In this document: one piece after another, positions 21,417-31,894 of the stretch | Position numbering within the stretch: position 1 is the stretch's first letter | Layout: every line of letters begins with the position of its first letter | Source: Cladopsammia gracilis | Lineage: Eukaryota > Cnidaria > Anthozoa > Scleractinia > Dendrophylliidae | Assembly (NCBI GenBank): GCA_022457155.1 | Contig: JAJGOT010000241.1 | Coordinates: 677,501 to 741,500 of the forward strand | Direction: 5' to 3' | Length of the DNA stretch: 64,000 nt | Position numbers and translations under genes: made by a program | Notes under the pieces: model-generated | Told to the model about the DNA's origin: nothing | Seen by the model: only the letters and a program-made list of their open reading frames with translations | The model's database searches: none

Positions 21417-22810
21417 AAAAGAAGGAATGACCTACAACCACCTACAACCACCTACAACCACCTACAACCATCTACAACCACCTACAGCCATCTACACCCA
21501 CCTACAACCACCTACAAGGAATGACCTAAAACCATCTACAACCACCTAAAACCATCTACAACCACCTAAAACCATCTACAACCACCTACAAGGAATGACC
21601 TAAAACCATCTTCAGAAATATAAAAAATCCGCGCAGAATACTGTTTTTATCATTTCAGTGTCAATATGATCGATTTCAGGTAGCCTGCGTGCTCACCGGA
21701 AATGTTGCGTGACTCTTTCCACGGGTGTCCCATTTCATGGAAAGGGATTAAGTCGGTCCAGTTTAGTTATCGTACTTGGTTCTTTTTCGCACTTTCATAA
21801 TCATGCACAGGCAAGGCAATGGAATTCTTACTGCAATATTCGCTGAGATACTGGTATTAATTTCTTAGCGGCCACCTATTAAGCGGCCATCCCCTGTTAA
21901 GCAGCCAGTTATCAAAGTCCTGAATTTATTGTCAGTATAAAATAAAACCCCTATTAAGTGACTGCGGCCACCTTTTGGCGGTCCTGCATGAGGACCACCA
22001 GGACCACCTGCATATTACAGCTATGCTCCGTCACGCTTGACCAGTATTTTTAAAAATTGAATGGAGTTTTCAAGATTACGCGTCGGTTTTGAAAATTCAT
22101 TCCGAGATTCGGAATTCCCTTGAGAACTTTACTGCATTTTTGGAAATAAAGGGCAACAAAATATCGTTTTGTTTGAAATGTTACATATCCGAACAATATT
22201 AGGTTTTTTTATGCGTGCAGCGAAGTTATTTTCCGTTAATTCGTGACTTTCAAAGTGTTTTCCACAGAGATCTGCAAGGTTTCATTCAAATCTCGGACGT
22301 TACAAAGAAATTTTCAAATGTTCATTTCATTCTCAAAATTACTGGTCATGCGTGACGGAGCATGGCTGTAAGCGGCCACCAAAAATGTAATACGCGTAGC
22401 TGACATCGTTTTGAATATAACCTGATGACAGATGAGAGTCCGAAATAGAAGGTGACGAATCTTTGCGTGATTGTGTTGTCAAGTATTGTCACTAAAATGC
22501 CTGAATCCCTTTTCTAGACGCTCTTGCCAAGTATTAAGTTTGTTTCCATGAAACGAAAGACCCGTGGAAAGAGAAAGCAACATTTCCGGTGAGCGTCGCA
22601 GGCTACCTGACACTAAAATGATAAAAACAGTACTCTGCGTGGATTTTTTATATTTCTGAAGATGGTTGTAGGTGGTTGTAGGTGGTTTTAGGTGGTTGTA
22701 GATGGTTTTGGGTCATTCCTTGTAGGTGGTTGTAGGTGGTTGTAGATGGTTGTAGGTGGTTGTAGATGGTTGTAGGTGGTTGTAGGTCATTCCTTCTTTT
22801 AGTATTTACG
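21417..22810. mobile_element. 1.4 kb long-TIR element with CTACAACCAC minisatellite arms
   Basis: Left: CGTAAATACTAAAAGAAGGA then about 16 imperfect CCTACAACCA decamers (21430-21605) then unique arm sequence to about 21745. Right: the inverse, with TGGTTGTAGG repeats at 22665-22790, from about 22545. Arms include CCGGAAATGTTGC and CATTTTAGTGTCAGGTAGCC. The repeat number differs between arms. The centre has GCGGCCACC-type repeats but no frame. CTAGG lies near both ends, but no clean duplication is seen. It sits just upstream of the gene at 22926. Confidence 0.8.
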
Positions 22811-22925
22811 TCCCTCTAGGCTACCACTCACGTGCTTTTAATACCTTCGTGGCGTAGATTGTCAATCAAGCTGGCCTGGAATTTTTGAAATCGTTCTTGT
22901 AGCCATTGACTGGCTTCTTGCTAGT

Positions 22926-23584
22926 ATGGCGAAAAGAAAACTAATTCCGACAACTCAATTCAAGGTAAGGTAGATGTAAATGTCTGAAATTTATTGGTTA
23001 AGCGAGCGCGGGAGCGTCGCGCGCGGGAGGAAAAGAAACGCGCGAAGCATGGAAACCATCTACTACGATTGGAAAGGAATTCTGGGAGAATCAAAATGGC
23101 GGACGCCAATGTAAATATTGTCAACTCTGTCATTTTGTGATCCATTATTTTCTGGAAATTTTTGAACTAATAATTAACTTCTACACCGGTAAATCTGTCA
23201 ACAGCCTCATCAGTAACACTATTTAGTTTTGTTTTACAGGTTAAATTAAAATGTTGCCAGGTGGAAAAGTATGAGAGCATTTCGGGCCTGGAAGCAGAAC
23301 TAATCAACCCTGCTAGAAAGTCTCCTACGAGGGTTCGGTTCCCTGTCAGTGGAACATCCAAGTTTTCAGCAGCCGGACAAATAGTTGGAGAAAATGGTAA
23401 AGATGCGCTATTGAGAAGGACCCTCGCTTACGGTACCAAATATGATATTGGAATATTCTATTGGACTAAGGCAGGAGAACAACAAATTGGCTGGGTGCCT
23501 GACCAAACAGTTTTGGATGTCGTTTGTCAAGCTTTCAAGCCAAAATTGACTGTGCAACTGCAACAACAGTGGCAGATAAATTAA
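22926..23584 (+). CDS. Two-exon gene of unknown function inside the 4.7 kb element
   Basis: Exon 1 (22926-22964) starts ATGGCGAAAAGAAAACT and ends AAG|GTAAGG. Exon 2 (23240-23584) follows TTTTACAG and ends at TAA. Phase is 0 at the junction, giving 127 residues. The N terminus MAKRKLIPTTQFK is basic. The body has a mixed alpha/beta look, with VRFPVSG, YDIGIFYW and IGWVPDQTVLDVV, and no membrane segment or signal peptide. I do not recognise a family. The 275 bp intron is AT-rich with standard borders. Lying between the terminal repeats and next to subterminal arrays, it is either an element-encoded protein, perhaps an accessory DNA-binding factor, or captured host cargo. An acceptor CCAG at 23260 is a possible alternative. 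Confidence 0.6.
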
Positions 23585-24307
23585 CCAAATTTATGTAATA
23601 TGTGAAATCGAGAAATGATTTTTAATTAACTAATTCGATGCCTTTGTTCATTGTTGTATAAATAAGTCAAGGAAAATGAATGTTAGTTTGATTCAGATCA
23701 GGTATCCATTTTTAAGTGAAAAAGTTGGATTTTTTTCCCAAGATTTTGTTTGGCAGTGTATGTGATCTTTATATTTTTGTATGATTATTGTTTTTATTGC
23801 AATATCTTAAAAACATTTAAGCAGCTAACTGAATTTTTTCTCATTCTAGATAAGTAATATTGTTCCTGCCTCTTGTTTGGCTAATTAATGTTCATAATAC
23901 AATTTAGCATTCATATTATTTATATAATGTTGTTGTTATTGTAATAATTTGAATCTCAGTAGAGTTAAAAGGGGCTTTAAAATCTGGAAACTGGAGATTT
24001 ACGGTCACTTAAGTCTATCTGAGACCAAGTGAACTAATTGTGATAATTTTGTTTATTGAAATATGAGACAAACTATCATGAATGCCAGGATTCATGTCAG
24101 GACTCAAGCTGTAGCCCTAACCCTAACTCTATGGCTAACCTGAACTGGAGTCCTTGGTCGCAAACTGACTTAAGACCTGACTCAATCGGACCTGGCTTGA
24201 AACCTGTCTCATATTTCTCTCCAGAGACCAGTGGCTTGGTATTTAGGTATAGTGATGAAGAGACTGTCAATAACTTTTTTTTTCATCACTTTTTAGAAAC
24301 ACTTTTA
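23585..24307. other. 3' side of the 4.7 kb element, no gene supported
   Basis: AT-rich DNA after the two-exon gene, probably its 3' UTR and element interior. The frame at 24056-24358 runs into the subterminal repeat and is not supported. Confidence 0.4.
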
Positions 24308-24619
24308 TGTTGCCTGAAGTTGCCTTCAGTCACCTTAAGTTGCCTTAAGTCGCCTTAAATCGCCTTAAGTCGCCTAAAGTCGCCTTAAGTCGCCTTAAGT
24401 CGCCAATATTTTAAACTAATTTTTCCTTAAGTCGCCTTAAATCGCCTTAAATCGCTTAAAGTCGCCTAAAGTTACGGCGACTTAAGGTCCCAGAGTAGGC
24501 CTTAAATACGTTTTTTCCACTCAACGTTTCTAATCGCACAAAACTCTTTAAATTCTCGTACATATTGCCAGCTGATATTGCCAATTTCCTCCTAACACCG
24601 GGATACAATCGACTATCTA

Positions 24620-24770
24620 AATCATAAACAGCTTTCGGCCGCTGTTATTGTCTGGATCAGGAAAAGGCTTTTGACCGGGTTAATCACGGCTTTTTGCAAC
24701 GCGGTTTCAGTAGAGCGCTTTAATTTCGGCCACCATTTACGGCGCTGGGTAAACATCCGCAAAATTTCCT
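24620..24770 (+). pseudogene. LINE reverse transcriptase fragment (plus strand)
   Basis: A frame reads CYCLDQEKAFDRVNHGFLQR, the conserved reverse transcriptase block around the first catalytic aspartate in L1-like elements. It then decays through an indel after CGCGGTTT. The same block occurs in reverse orientation at 26630-26880, on the other side of the foldback element. Confidence 0.8.
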
Positions 24771-26005
24771 TGTGCACGGTAGCTAAATCAACAAAACTAT
24801 GACGTCTTTCCCATACTATTGCACAATCAAACCGTTATAGCAATGAACAGAAAAAAACGCAAAGTTCATGCTATTTTGCTCTGCCATACCGCTCATATTA
24901 AAACACAAACTTTCCTGTCCTATTTAACTTTCTTAAAACGTCTCCATTGGTAAAATACACCGTGAAATTCTCAAACTGCGTTTCCCAAGAAAACGCATTT
25001 GACCTATTTCAGCTTCAATGGCTTTACGACAAATGATTGAAACTGATAGGTAACGTGAGATATCGAAACTTAAGAAGGACTAATACCTTTGCGGTAACGT
25101 AATGTGAGATATGACAAGTTCATGACAGGTTCTGACATCCCAATACCCTAGGGAAATTAACAATAGGTCCGGGGGTGCTCCCCAAAACTTTTAGTGGCAG
25201 TATGTGACGCTCTTCTTGAAATCCTAACCGGTTTAACCAACCATATCCTCAATGCCCTAATATAGCTTCTATAAAGAAGGAAGAAGAAACCCCCAGGACA
25301 AAAGTCCACAAAATTTTGTTAACAACTTTTGTCGCTTTTTATCTCGTTAATGCGCATGCGCATTAAACGAGATTTCGGAATCAGTCGACGAAAAAAGGGG
25401 CAAAAGTTGTTAACAAAATTTTGTGGACTTTTGTCCGGGGGGGTTCTTCTTTCTTCTTTATAGAAACTACATTAGGGCATTGAGGATATGGTTGGTTAAA
25501 GCGGTTAGGGTTTCAAGAAGGGCGTCACATACCGTCACTAAAATTTTTGAGGAACACCCCCGGTCCTATTGTTAATTTCCCTAGGGTATTGAAATGTCAT
25601 GAACTTGTCATGTCTTACGTTACGTCACCAGAAAGGTATTACAGTTCTTATTAAGTTTCGATATCTCACGTGACCTATCAGCTTCAATCATTTGTCGTAA
25701 AGCCATTAAAGCTGCTTTAGAAGGGTAAAAATAGGTCAAATGCGTTTTTTTTGGGAAACGCAGTTTGAGAATTTTACGGTTTATTTTTACGAATGGAGAC
25801 GTTTTAAGAAAGTTAAATGGGACGGGAAAGTTTGTGTTTTAATATGAGCGATATAGCAGAGCAAAATAGGATGACCTTTCGTGTGTTCTATTTTGAAATA
25901 CTGAATCATTGCTATTACGGTTTGATTATGCAATAGTATGGGAAAGACGTCATAGTTTTATTGATTTAGCTACCGTGCACAAGGGAATTTTACGGATCGT
26001 CCGAC
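24755..26005. mobile_element. Foldback element, ~1.25 kb palindrome (copy 2)
   Basis: Arms of about 600 bp are inverse copies: left from AAATTTCCTTGTGCACGGTA, right ending TACCGTGCACAAGGGAATTT. The centre is ATGCGCATGCGCATTAAACG near 25350-25370. Both arms carry GTCCACAAAATTTTG, CCTAGGG and CCGGTTTAACCAACCATAT or their complements. No open frame of note. It matches copies at 15890 and 46156, so it is a mobile foldback family with no visible transposase. Confidence 0.88.
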
Positions 26006-26520
26006 TGAATTTGTTTTGCGGGAGGAAGTTGTTACGGGTCGCGGAGACAGCTAAAATTTCTGGCCCCGGTTGTCAAAAGGTGGATAGCGCTATCCACCCT
26101 GATAAATCACTATCCAGCAGATAACGCAATTGGTTTTGCACACCTTTATCCACTGGATAGTGATTTATCCGGTGGGTAGCGCTATCCACCTTTTGAACAA
26201 CCGGGCCCTGCTGGAAGAAAATGCTTGCGGATTTCTGGTCAAGTATAAATGAAATCCAAGGCATCGGTATTAAACTGCAATTTTACTTCCGGCCGGAGGT
26301 TTGTATAGTTTCCATAGTTATGGTTGTTGTTCTGGCGCCAATACGAACATAAACAACGAGAAAACTAGTGAGTGAATTATTGTACGTTGTTGTAAAAACG
26401 TATCAGTATTATGATAACAGTCTCTGGTTCTTTTGAGGACGTGTTTGAGGTTGAATCGGGAATGCAGATGACTGTTGTGGCGGTCGCCTCGGAGTTATGA
26501 GAGCAATATGTTTGTTCACT
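26006..26520. repeat. Foldback-linked tail shared with 47861-48180
   Basis: GGGTCGCGGAGACAGCTAAA, TTTTACTTCC, TTCTGGCGCCAATA and CTCTGGTTCTTTTGAGGACG match the sequence after the third foldback copy, so the mobile unit extends about 0.5 kb past the palindrome. The two differ by the MITE at 26064-26207. Confidence 0.8.
26064..26207. mobile_element. Hairpin MITE, CTG TSD, empty site known
   Basis: A 144 bp element with arms like GGTTGTTCAAAAGGTGGATA and its inverse, and GCGCTATCCACC on both sides. CTG lies outside both ends (26061-26063 and 26208-26210). The paralog near 47868 reads AAATTTCTGCTGGAAG without the insert, which confirms the borders and the 3 bp duplication. GGCC-type ends again suggest a Harbinger-like MITE. 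Confidence 0.92.
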
Positions 26521-26629
26521 GTTTAAAAGTTCCTGTTAAGCCGATATACATCATTAAAACAAGTAATTTTTTCTGCGGGTGTATATTTCTGCGGTGGAAA
26601 ATTTAATACAAAATAAAATAATACTGAAT

Positions 26630-26880
26630 TATAATGCAACAACGGACAACCTTGTCTAACTCCCCGTTCGAGCGAAAAGGCCGACGAGAGCCATCCATTG
26701 TTTATTACGCACGAGGTAATATTGGTGTAAACAATGTTTACCCAACGCCGGAAATTTTGGCCGAAATAAAAGCGCTCTAAACCGTGTTGCAAAAAGCCGT
26801 GATTAACCCGGTCGAAAGCCTTTTCCTGATCCAGGCTAATAACAGCGGCCGAAAGCTGTTTACATGGTCGATTGTTTCCC
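26630..26880 (-). pseudogene. LINE reverse transcriptase fragment (minus strand)
   Basis: Reading the minus strand from about 26880: SLDQEKAFDRVNHGFLQHG, then FGQNFRRWVNIVYTNIT, then FSLERGVRQGCPLL. These are the successive reverse transcriptase blocks holding the first catalytic aspartate and the RQGCPLSP-like motif. The similarity ends just after this motif near 26640, before the YxDD box. The frame is intact across this stretch but both ends are truncated. Confidence 0.88.
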
Positions 26881-26899
26881 GGATCAGAAAAAGGTTTTC

Positions 26900-28778
26900 A
26901 AAAATACTGCGGTCAGGAATCCCGCATGTTTGATTACTTTAGTACAAATATCTGTGTTTAACACAGTTTCGTCACCGCAAAGGTATTAAGTTCTTATTAC
27001 GTTTCGATATCTCACGTTACCTATCAGTGTTTCAAATTTTCAATCATTTGTCGTAAAGCCATTAGGGTAATCAAAGGGCTCTTAAAGCCATCTCGTTAAT
27101 GCGTTATAATGCAAGGTTATTAAAAAAAAGAATGTTTGTTGTCAAAGGTATTAGGTGGGGTTGTCTTCTTGACTATATTTATCTATCAAAGGCACCCAAT
27201 TTTTTTCAATTGTTCTTGTTTTTTTTTTTTTATTTTGTAAAGATGCTGTTGTAGCGCACCTTTAGAATAAGTCTTCTTAAAATACGTACATGAAAACATC
27301 ACATGATGCAAATCAGCCAATAGAAATTTATGTTCACGAAATGGGCGTAGTTTTATTTTAGTAGCCATTTCTGTTTACTTTTAATTATTATTATTCTTTT
27401 TTTTTTTTGGCAAAAGGAGGAGAAGTTGTGCCCCTTTGCTAACAAGTTTTTTGTATAGCATTGGGGGATCTCCTCTTATTAGTGCTCCACTTTTTCAAGA
27501 CGAAAACGCAGAAGTGTCGGAGAGTGATGGTGTGGGTCGTGTGGTAATGTCAGTTGGTGTTTGGGTAAAGGGTGGTCATTATGTTGATATGAATTCTGTG
27601 ATTGAGGTTTTTTTGTGTTCTCGCTAGCTTTCTAGTGATCTTGATTAATAGACTCACTCTTGATGAATGGACTAGAATGTCAGTTCTAGGATGTCTTGTT
27701 TCTCTGGTTTTACAACAAACCATGAAGACAAATGAAATGGTAGGGTGATTTTTTTTGTTTGTGTTTTTGGTAAGTATCAGTCTGTTGTTTTATTTATTTT
27801 GATGTGAAAATGGCAGGAAAATGGTGATCGCGTGGTCATTTTTCGTTGACGTTTGCTATGTGCGCAGTTATAGTAATTGGTTTTAATGGCATAGGTAGTC
27901 ATTTTGAGAGAACTGGGGAGTTTTCTCGCTGACGTGAAAATGGCGGGAAAATGGTGAACACGTGGTCATTTTTCGGTCACGTTTGCTATGGGCGCAGTTC
28001 TAGTAATTGGTTTTCAATGGAATAGGTAGTAATTTTGACAAAGCATGTGGGTGATGGAATGGCAGTGAAGATCGTGTAATGAGAAAGGATCAGTTTTCTA
28101 CACTTGCGATATTGTACTCAGTCACTTGTCTTGCTAAAAAAAATAAATAGGAACTGGTACTGGGTTTTGAAGTGTGAGTCGCTGTCACTGCTATGGGACT
28201 GGGTAGCAAAAGACTGTCATGCAGTTCTTGCCCCTTACCTGTGATGAGGGGGACTAGGGCGATTTGCCGCCACGATTATGAACTTTTTGAAAAGTGTGCT
28301 AGGTAAAGTATTTTTAATTATAAAAACGGAAATGGCGTTTTTGAGTGTTCTAGTTTGAAAATTTCGTGGGGGGACATGCTGGCAGACCGCCGTAGGTAGT
28401 TTGCGTTTTCGGCGCAACTGTCTGCTATAAAGGTTGGATCCTGAAAATTAAAATGTTGTTAAGACAAAAGTAAAATAGCTCGGCCTAGTGTGACTGTTTA
28501 TTAATAGCAGGAAAGACATTGACGCTGTTATGTTCACTGTCGACAGATAATTTTAGATTTTGTCATGTCCGGTATTTCAGAGAGAAAAGTTAGAGAAATT
28601 GAAAGCTTTCGTATATAAAAACGTACATGGTAATTGCGTTCGTCTGCGAACGCGATCCTAATTTCGTGTTGAATGTCCTCTATCGTGTGTTGGGTGTCCT
28701 GTGCTATTTCCTAGCGGAAAAACTCGAGATTTTTTCTCATGCTTGGAGATCCCATTAGCCCCCCCCCCCACCCCCGAA
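26900..28778. other. Foldback fragment, then dispersed repeat, then no gene
   Basis: 26985-27120 holds a fragment of the foldback arm (TTCGATATCTCACGTTACCT, CATCTCGTTAATGCG). 27170-27510 occurs inverted at 53400-54010, including ACATGAAAACATCACATGAT and GCACCCAATTTTTTTC. Within 27800-28040 a ~115 bp block (GAAAATGGCGGGAAAATGGT, CACGTTTGCTATG) is tandemly duplicated. The rest shows nothing. Confidence 0.55.
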
Positions 28779-29694
28779 GATTCTTTTGTGTTTTTCAAGG
28801 GTAAATTCACGGGTGGGAACTGGTATCTACTTTGGCGTCGCTTGCTGCCGATCGGAGAAGGACGCTTTCATATATGCAGCGCATAAAAGCAACTTTACGC
28901 TTTTCAATGGGCGGAAAAAGTTGAGAATTGACCAATTTTTATGAGATAGCAAGTGAAATGGAGCCTGGAAAATCATCCACGGACATTTCAGGGTCTGTTT
29001 ATGAAGGCTGTCGATCCGCGTCGATCTCTACACAGTTCATTGGTCTCTGTAATACGGCAAGTGAAATAACGGTTGGCTGCGAATTTTTTCCTGTTTGGAT
29101 CCAACAATTCTTCCTCGTAACTTATGCGCGCATGGTTTTGCTCGCTGTTGTTGACCGTTATTGCTGTTTTCAGGTATTAAAAATAAAGACGGCTGCATCA
29201 CGGTGTTCCTTTGTTTGCTTATCTTATCATTTCTATTTTTCTAAATAACATTCGATTTCTTTATGATTTTGTTTAGTTTTATTATAGATCGTGTAAGGCC
29301 CGGTTCAAACGTCGAACTTCACATGTGCCGAACCTAATGCAAATGAGTTCTTGCACGGCTTATTGCGAAAAATAGTCGCGCGGGAAATCGAAGAACTATA
29401 GATATTGTTCTAAGATTTGCTATCAAAGTTTTAATAAACAGTTTTTGTAAGTTTAATGAATGAAATCAATGGTTTTGAAGGTGAAGTTTCATGGTATCTC
29501 ATTATATAATTTAATAATCTTGGTTCAAACAGGTCACTGCTGGCTATTTCAGAACTGACAGGATTCGCGGTGTCATGTGGTTCGTAAGGGCCACTTGTGA
29601 TAGGACTGTTTACTACATAAGACATTGTAAGAACGTGTTTCGATTTTTCAACAATTTCATGTAAAATTGTATCGCTTGAAATCCCTTTTGTTGC

Positions 29695-29779
<85 letters not shown>

Positions 29780-29940
29780 CCGTAGAACTTGGTCTCGCAA
29801 AACAATGCAAATCCTTAACCAACGTAAAATGCTTGCTGGAGGATCACTAAAGCGATCGTGGACACTTGAAATAATCGTAAATAAAACCGAAAATGTGAGG
29901 GTCAAGAGTCCAACTCCAATGTAGCTTTGCTGGTTTATTC

Positions 29941-29977
29941 GCTCAACGTTTCAACCATAACGGTCTTCATCAGGAGC
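29941..29977 (-). ncRNA. Hammerhead-ribozyme-like motif (class ACGU), minus copy
   Basis: Same layout as 30005-30041 on the opposite strand, with one change in stem II (GGTT for GGTC, a G-U pair). Confidence 0.5.
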
Positions 29978-30004
29978 ATCATCATCATCTGATATACCTC
30001 AGAT

Positions 30005-30041
30005 GCTCCTGATGAAGACCGTTATGGTCGAAACGTTGAGC
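30005..30041 (+). ncRNA. Hammerhead-ribozyme-like motif (class ACGU), plus copy
   Basis: GCTC (stem I), CTGATGA, GACC-GTTAT-GGTC (stem II), GAAA, CGT giving palindromic ACGT as a minimal stem III, U at the cleavage position, GAGC (stem I). All core bases of a type I hammerhead are present. A two-pair stem III is known from hammerheads that work as dimers. U at the cleavage position is usually less active than C. Confidence 0.55.
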
Positions 30042-30165
30042 GAATAAACCAGCAAAGCTACATTGGAGTTGGAATTTAACTGATGAGTAGACCGACGCAA
30101 CATCGGTCCACGAAACAGAACTGTATTAAAGTCTATATGAAACAACTGTGAGTAATCATACATTG

Positions 30166-30223
<58 letters not shown>

Positions 30224-31503
30224 ACGTAGACCTCTAGCTGTGAGGTCGCTGGTGCGCGTAGAAATTCGTAGCGAAGAGCACAGATAGAACAGTGTACAAC
30301 ATTCCGCGATTACCGAAAACAATTCGTGATCGCGGCACACTGTTTATATCTAACTATAATTACTTCGTAACTGCGGTAAGGCAAATTGGTAGTTGCAGTA
30401 GGATATACTGTGCGGTTGTTGTAGAGTCGAATGGCTAGCCTGCAGAACAGGCTTTATTTTTTATGCGTTTCAGACGAGCGCTAAGCGGGTGGCCACCGCA
30501 AAGCGGAAGGGGATCTGAGGAGAGTGGTTTTAATGATAAGATTTGACAGTGATTTGCGTTTAAAAACACAGGTGCTGTAGTGATATGATGGCTGACAATA
30601 TGCGGTGAATTTGGCTTTTCACTGTTCGTCGTCTGGTGTGAATAAAATTGTTAGTTGTTAGATCGGTAGATGATTTTTGTCGCAATGGTAAGTCTTCAAT
30701 TGTCTTTAAAGACTATAATATTGGTTAGTTGGATACCTAAGAATTAGAAAACAGGTGTCGTGTGCGTCGTGCCTTCCACGAGCCATTGTAGTCCAAGTGT
30801 GTCTGCTGGCTACTGTGCAGGGAAGGGGGGGGAAGTGTAGTGGGTGAAGTAAGAAAGATCTGATTTTTAGAACAGAATGGCCTGTTACAGAGATGTTCGT
30901 TTAGACTACGAGCAGTTTGTTTTCTTTGAGTGGTAAATTACATGGAGTGTAAAAGTGGCAATTTATTTGATTTAATTTTGTGGTCATGTTATTGGAGGGG
31001 GACATTGGGGTCTCTGAATCGCCGCAACACCGCAAAAGAAAATTACGGAACACCGCATCACCGCAAGAAAAGTCGACGAAACACCGTCACCGCAATATAT
31101 CTTTTTGTCAAGTTACCATGAAAAAGGCTTAGGATTGGCGACCAGCAGAGTATTGAAGATTAACTAGACAGTATTGGACTGCTTTTTGTTACAAATTTAA
31201 CATAATGGTACGTACTTTTCAAAAATAAGTACGGAATAAATAACATATAGACGCTAAATTTAGGGTTAAACAGGAAACGGCGACACCGCAGATAATTTTG
31301 TTGCACCGAACACCGCAGACTTTAAAGCCTCTCTCCTCCGCAGAGGCCTCCCAGTCACGCTCCACGCTTGGCAAAAAAACGCGCGGACGCTGGGTAGAGG
31401 TAAAAAGTAAAGCGCGCGGGGAACTCTGGGAAGGGAGAAGAAAGAAGGGAGACCTCTGCCAGATAATGTGCGGTTTTCTGGTGGGATTTGCGGTTCTGTG
31501 GTT

Positions 31504-31894
31504 ATGGCTAAACCAGTCGACGATTTTGACGATTTCGAATGTTCTTTTAAAGATCTGAGTGTAGAAGGTTAGTAGATGCAATTTGATGAAGTTTCGGCCC
31601 TTATTAACGGAGTTTTGACCATTCGTGCTTTTTCGTGATTGTCCGCCATTTTGGATTTAGTTCTCTTCTAACATACGCTGTGTTTTTCCCTCTCACAAAC
31701 GATAACATCGAAGATGATGATGGTTGCCAGCCTCTTAGTAGCACCCCGGTTAAGGATAGAGCTAGTGGGTCTGCAGGAAAGCATTCGTTGATGCCGAAGA
31801 CAAAGTCTTCGAACGAACCAGTTATCCACTGCAGATACTTGCCTTTTTGTCTTTTATTTAGAAGTTCTGTGTTTTGCTATTGGTTTTTTTCAAG
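31504..31894 (+). CDS. Candidate two-exon start of an element-encoded protein (left end)
   Basis: Exon 1 (31504-31567) encodes MAKPVDDFDDFECSFKDLSV plus a split codon, ending GAAG|GTTAGT, about 30 bases inside the left terminal repeat. A possible acceptor ATCGAAG|ATGATG at 31714 continues in frame: the split codon becomes D, followed by DDGCQPLSSTPVKDR and SLMPKTKSSNEPVIHCRY, open to a GT at 31895. The product is acidic, then serine-rich, with no recognised domain. Its place just inside the TIR suggests transcription from the terminal repeat. The exon pairing is a guess from splice consensus, and later exons were not found. Confidence 0.35.

Larger units (their letters stand above)
19810..24503. 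mobile_element. 4.7 kb TIR element with AAGTCGCCTT subterminal repeats and a spliced gene
   Basis: After removing a nested MITE, the left end reads AAGGCCTACTCTGGGACCTTAAGTCGCC and the right end is its exact inverse (28 bp). AAAT occurs outside both ends (19806-19809 and 24504-24507), a possible 4 bp target duplication. Just inside, both ends carry 10 bp tandem repeats AAGTCGCCTT in inverse orientation (about 19955-20037 and 24308-24480), as expected for transposase-binding arrays. It contains a two-exon gene (22926-23584) and a nested 1.4 kb inverted-repeat element. No known transposase is seen, so the superfamily is open. Confidence 0.8.
29779..30166. mobile_element. Penelope-like palindromic remnant inserted in (TA)n
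   Basis: A 388 bp insert absent from copy A. About 29908-29985 (AACTCCAATGTAGCTTTGCT, GGTTTATTCGCTCAACG) and its inverse at about 30000-30074 form a hairpin with a hammerhead-like motif in each arm. No open frame remains. A paired hammerhead in inverse arms next to TA repeats mirrors the Penelope-like hairpin at 57347-58337. The link to that class is inference. Confidence 0.65.
29701..30221. repeat. (TA)n tract of copy B, split by an insertion
   Basis: TA runs at 29701-29778 and 30167-30221 flank a non-TA insert. Copy A has one continuous TA run here. Confidence 0.9.

Noticed and set aside
22424..22470. Possible extra hammerhead: CCTGATGA ... GAAATAGAAGG
   Set aside because: Stem I can form (ACC/GGT), but the segment between the core motifs does not make a stem II.
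29431..30340. Frames with long Tyr-Ile repeats (also 57090-57347)
   Set aside because: Translations of (TA)n tracts. The parts outside the tract differ between the duplicon copies in frame-changing ways.
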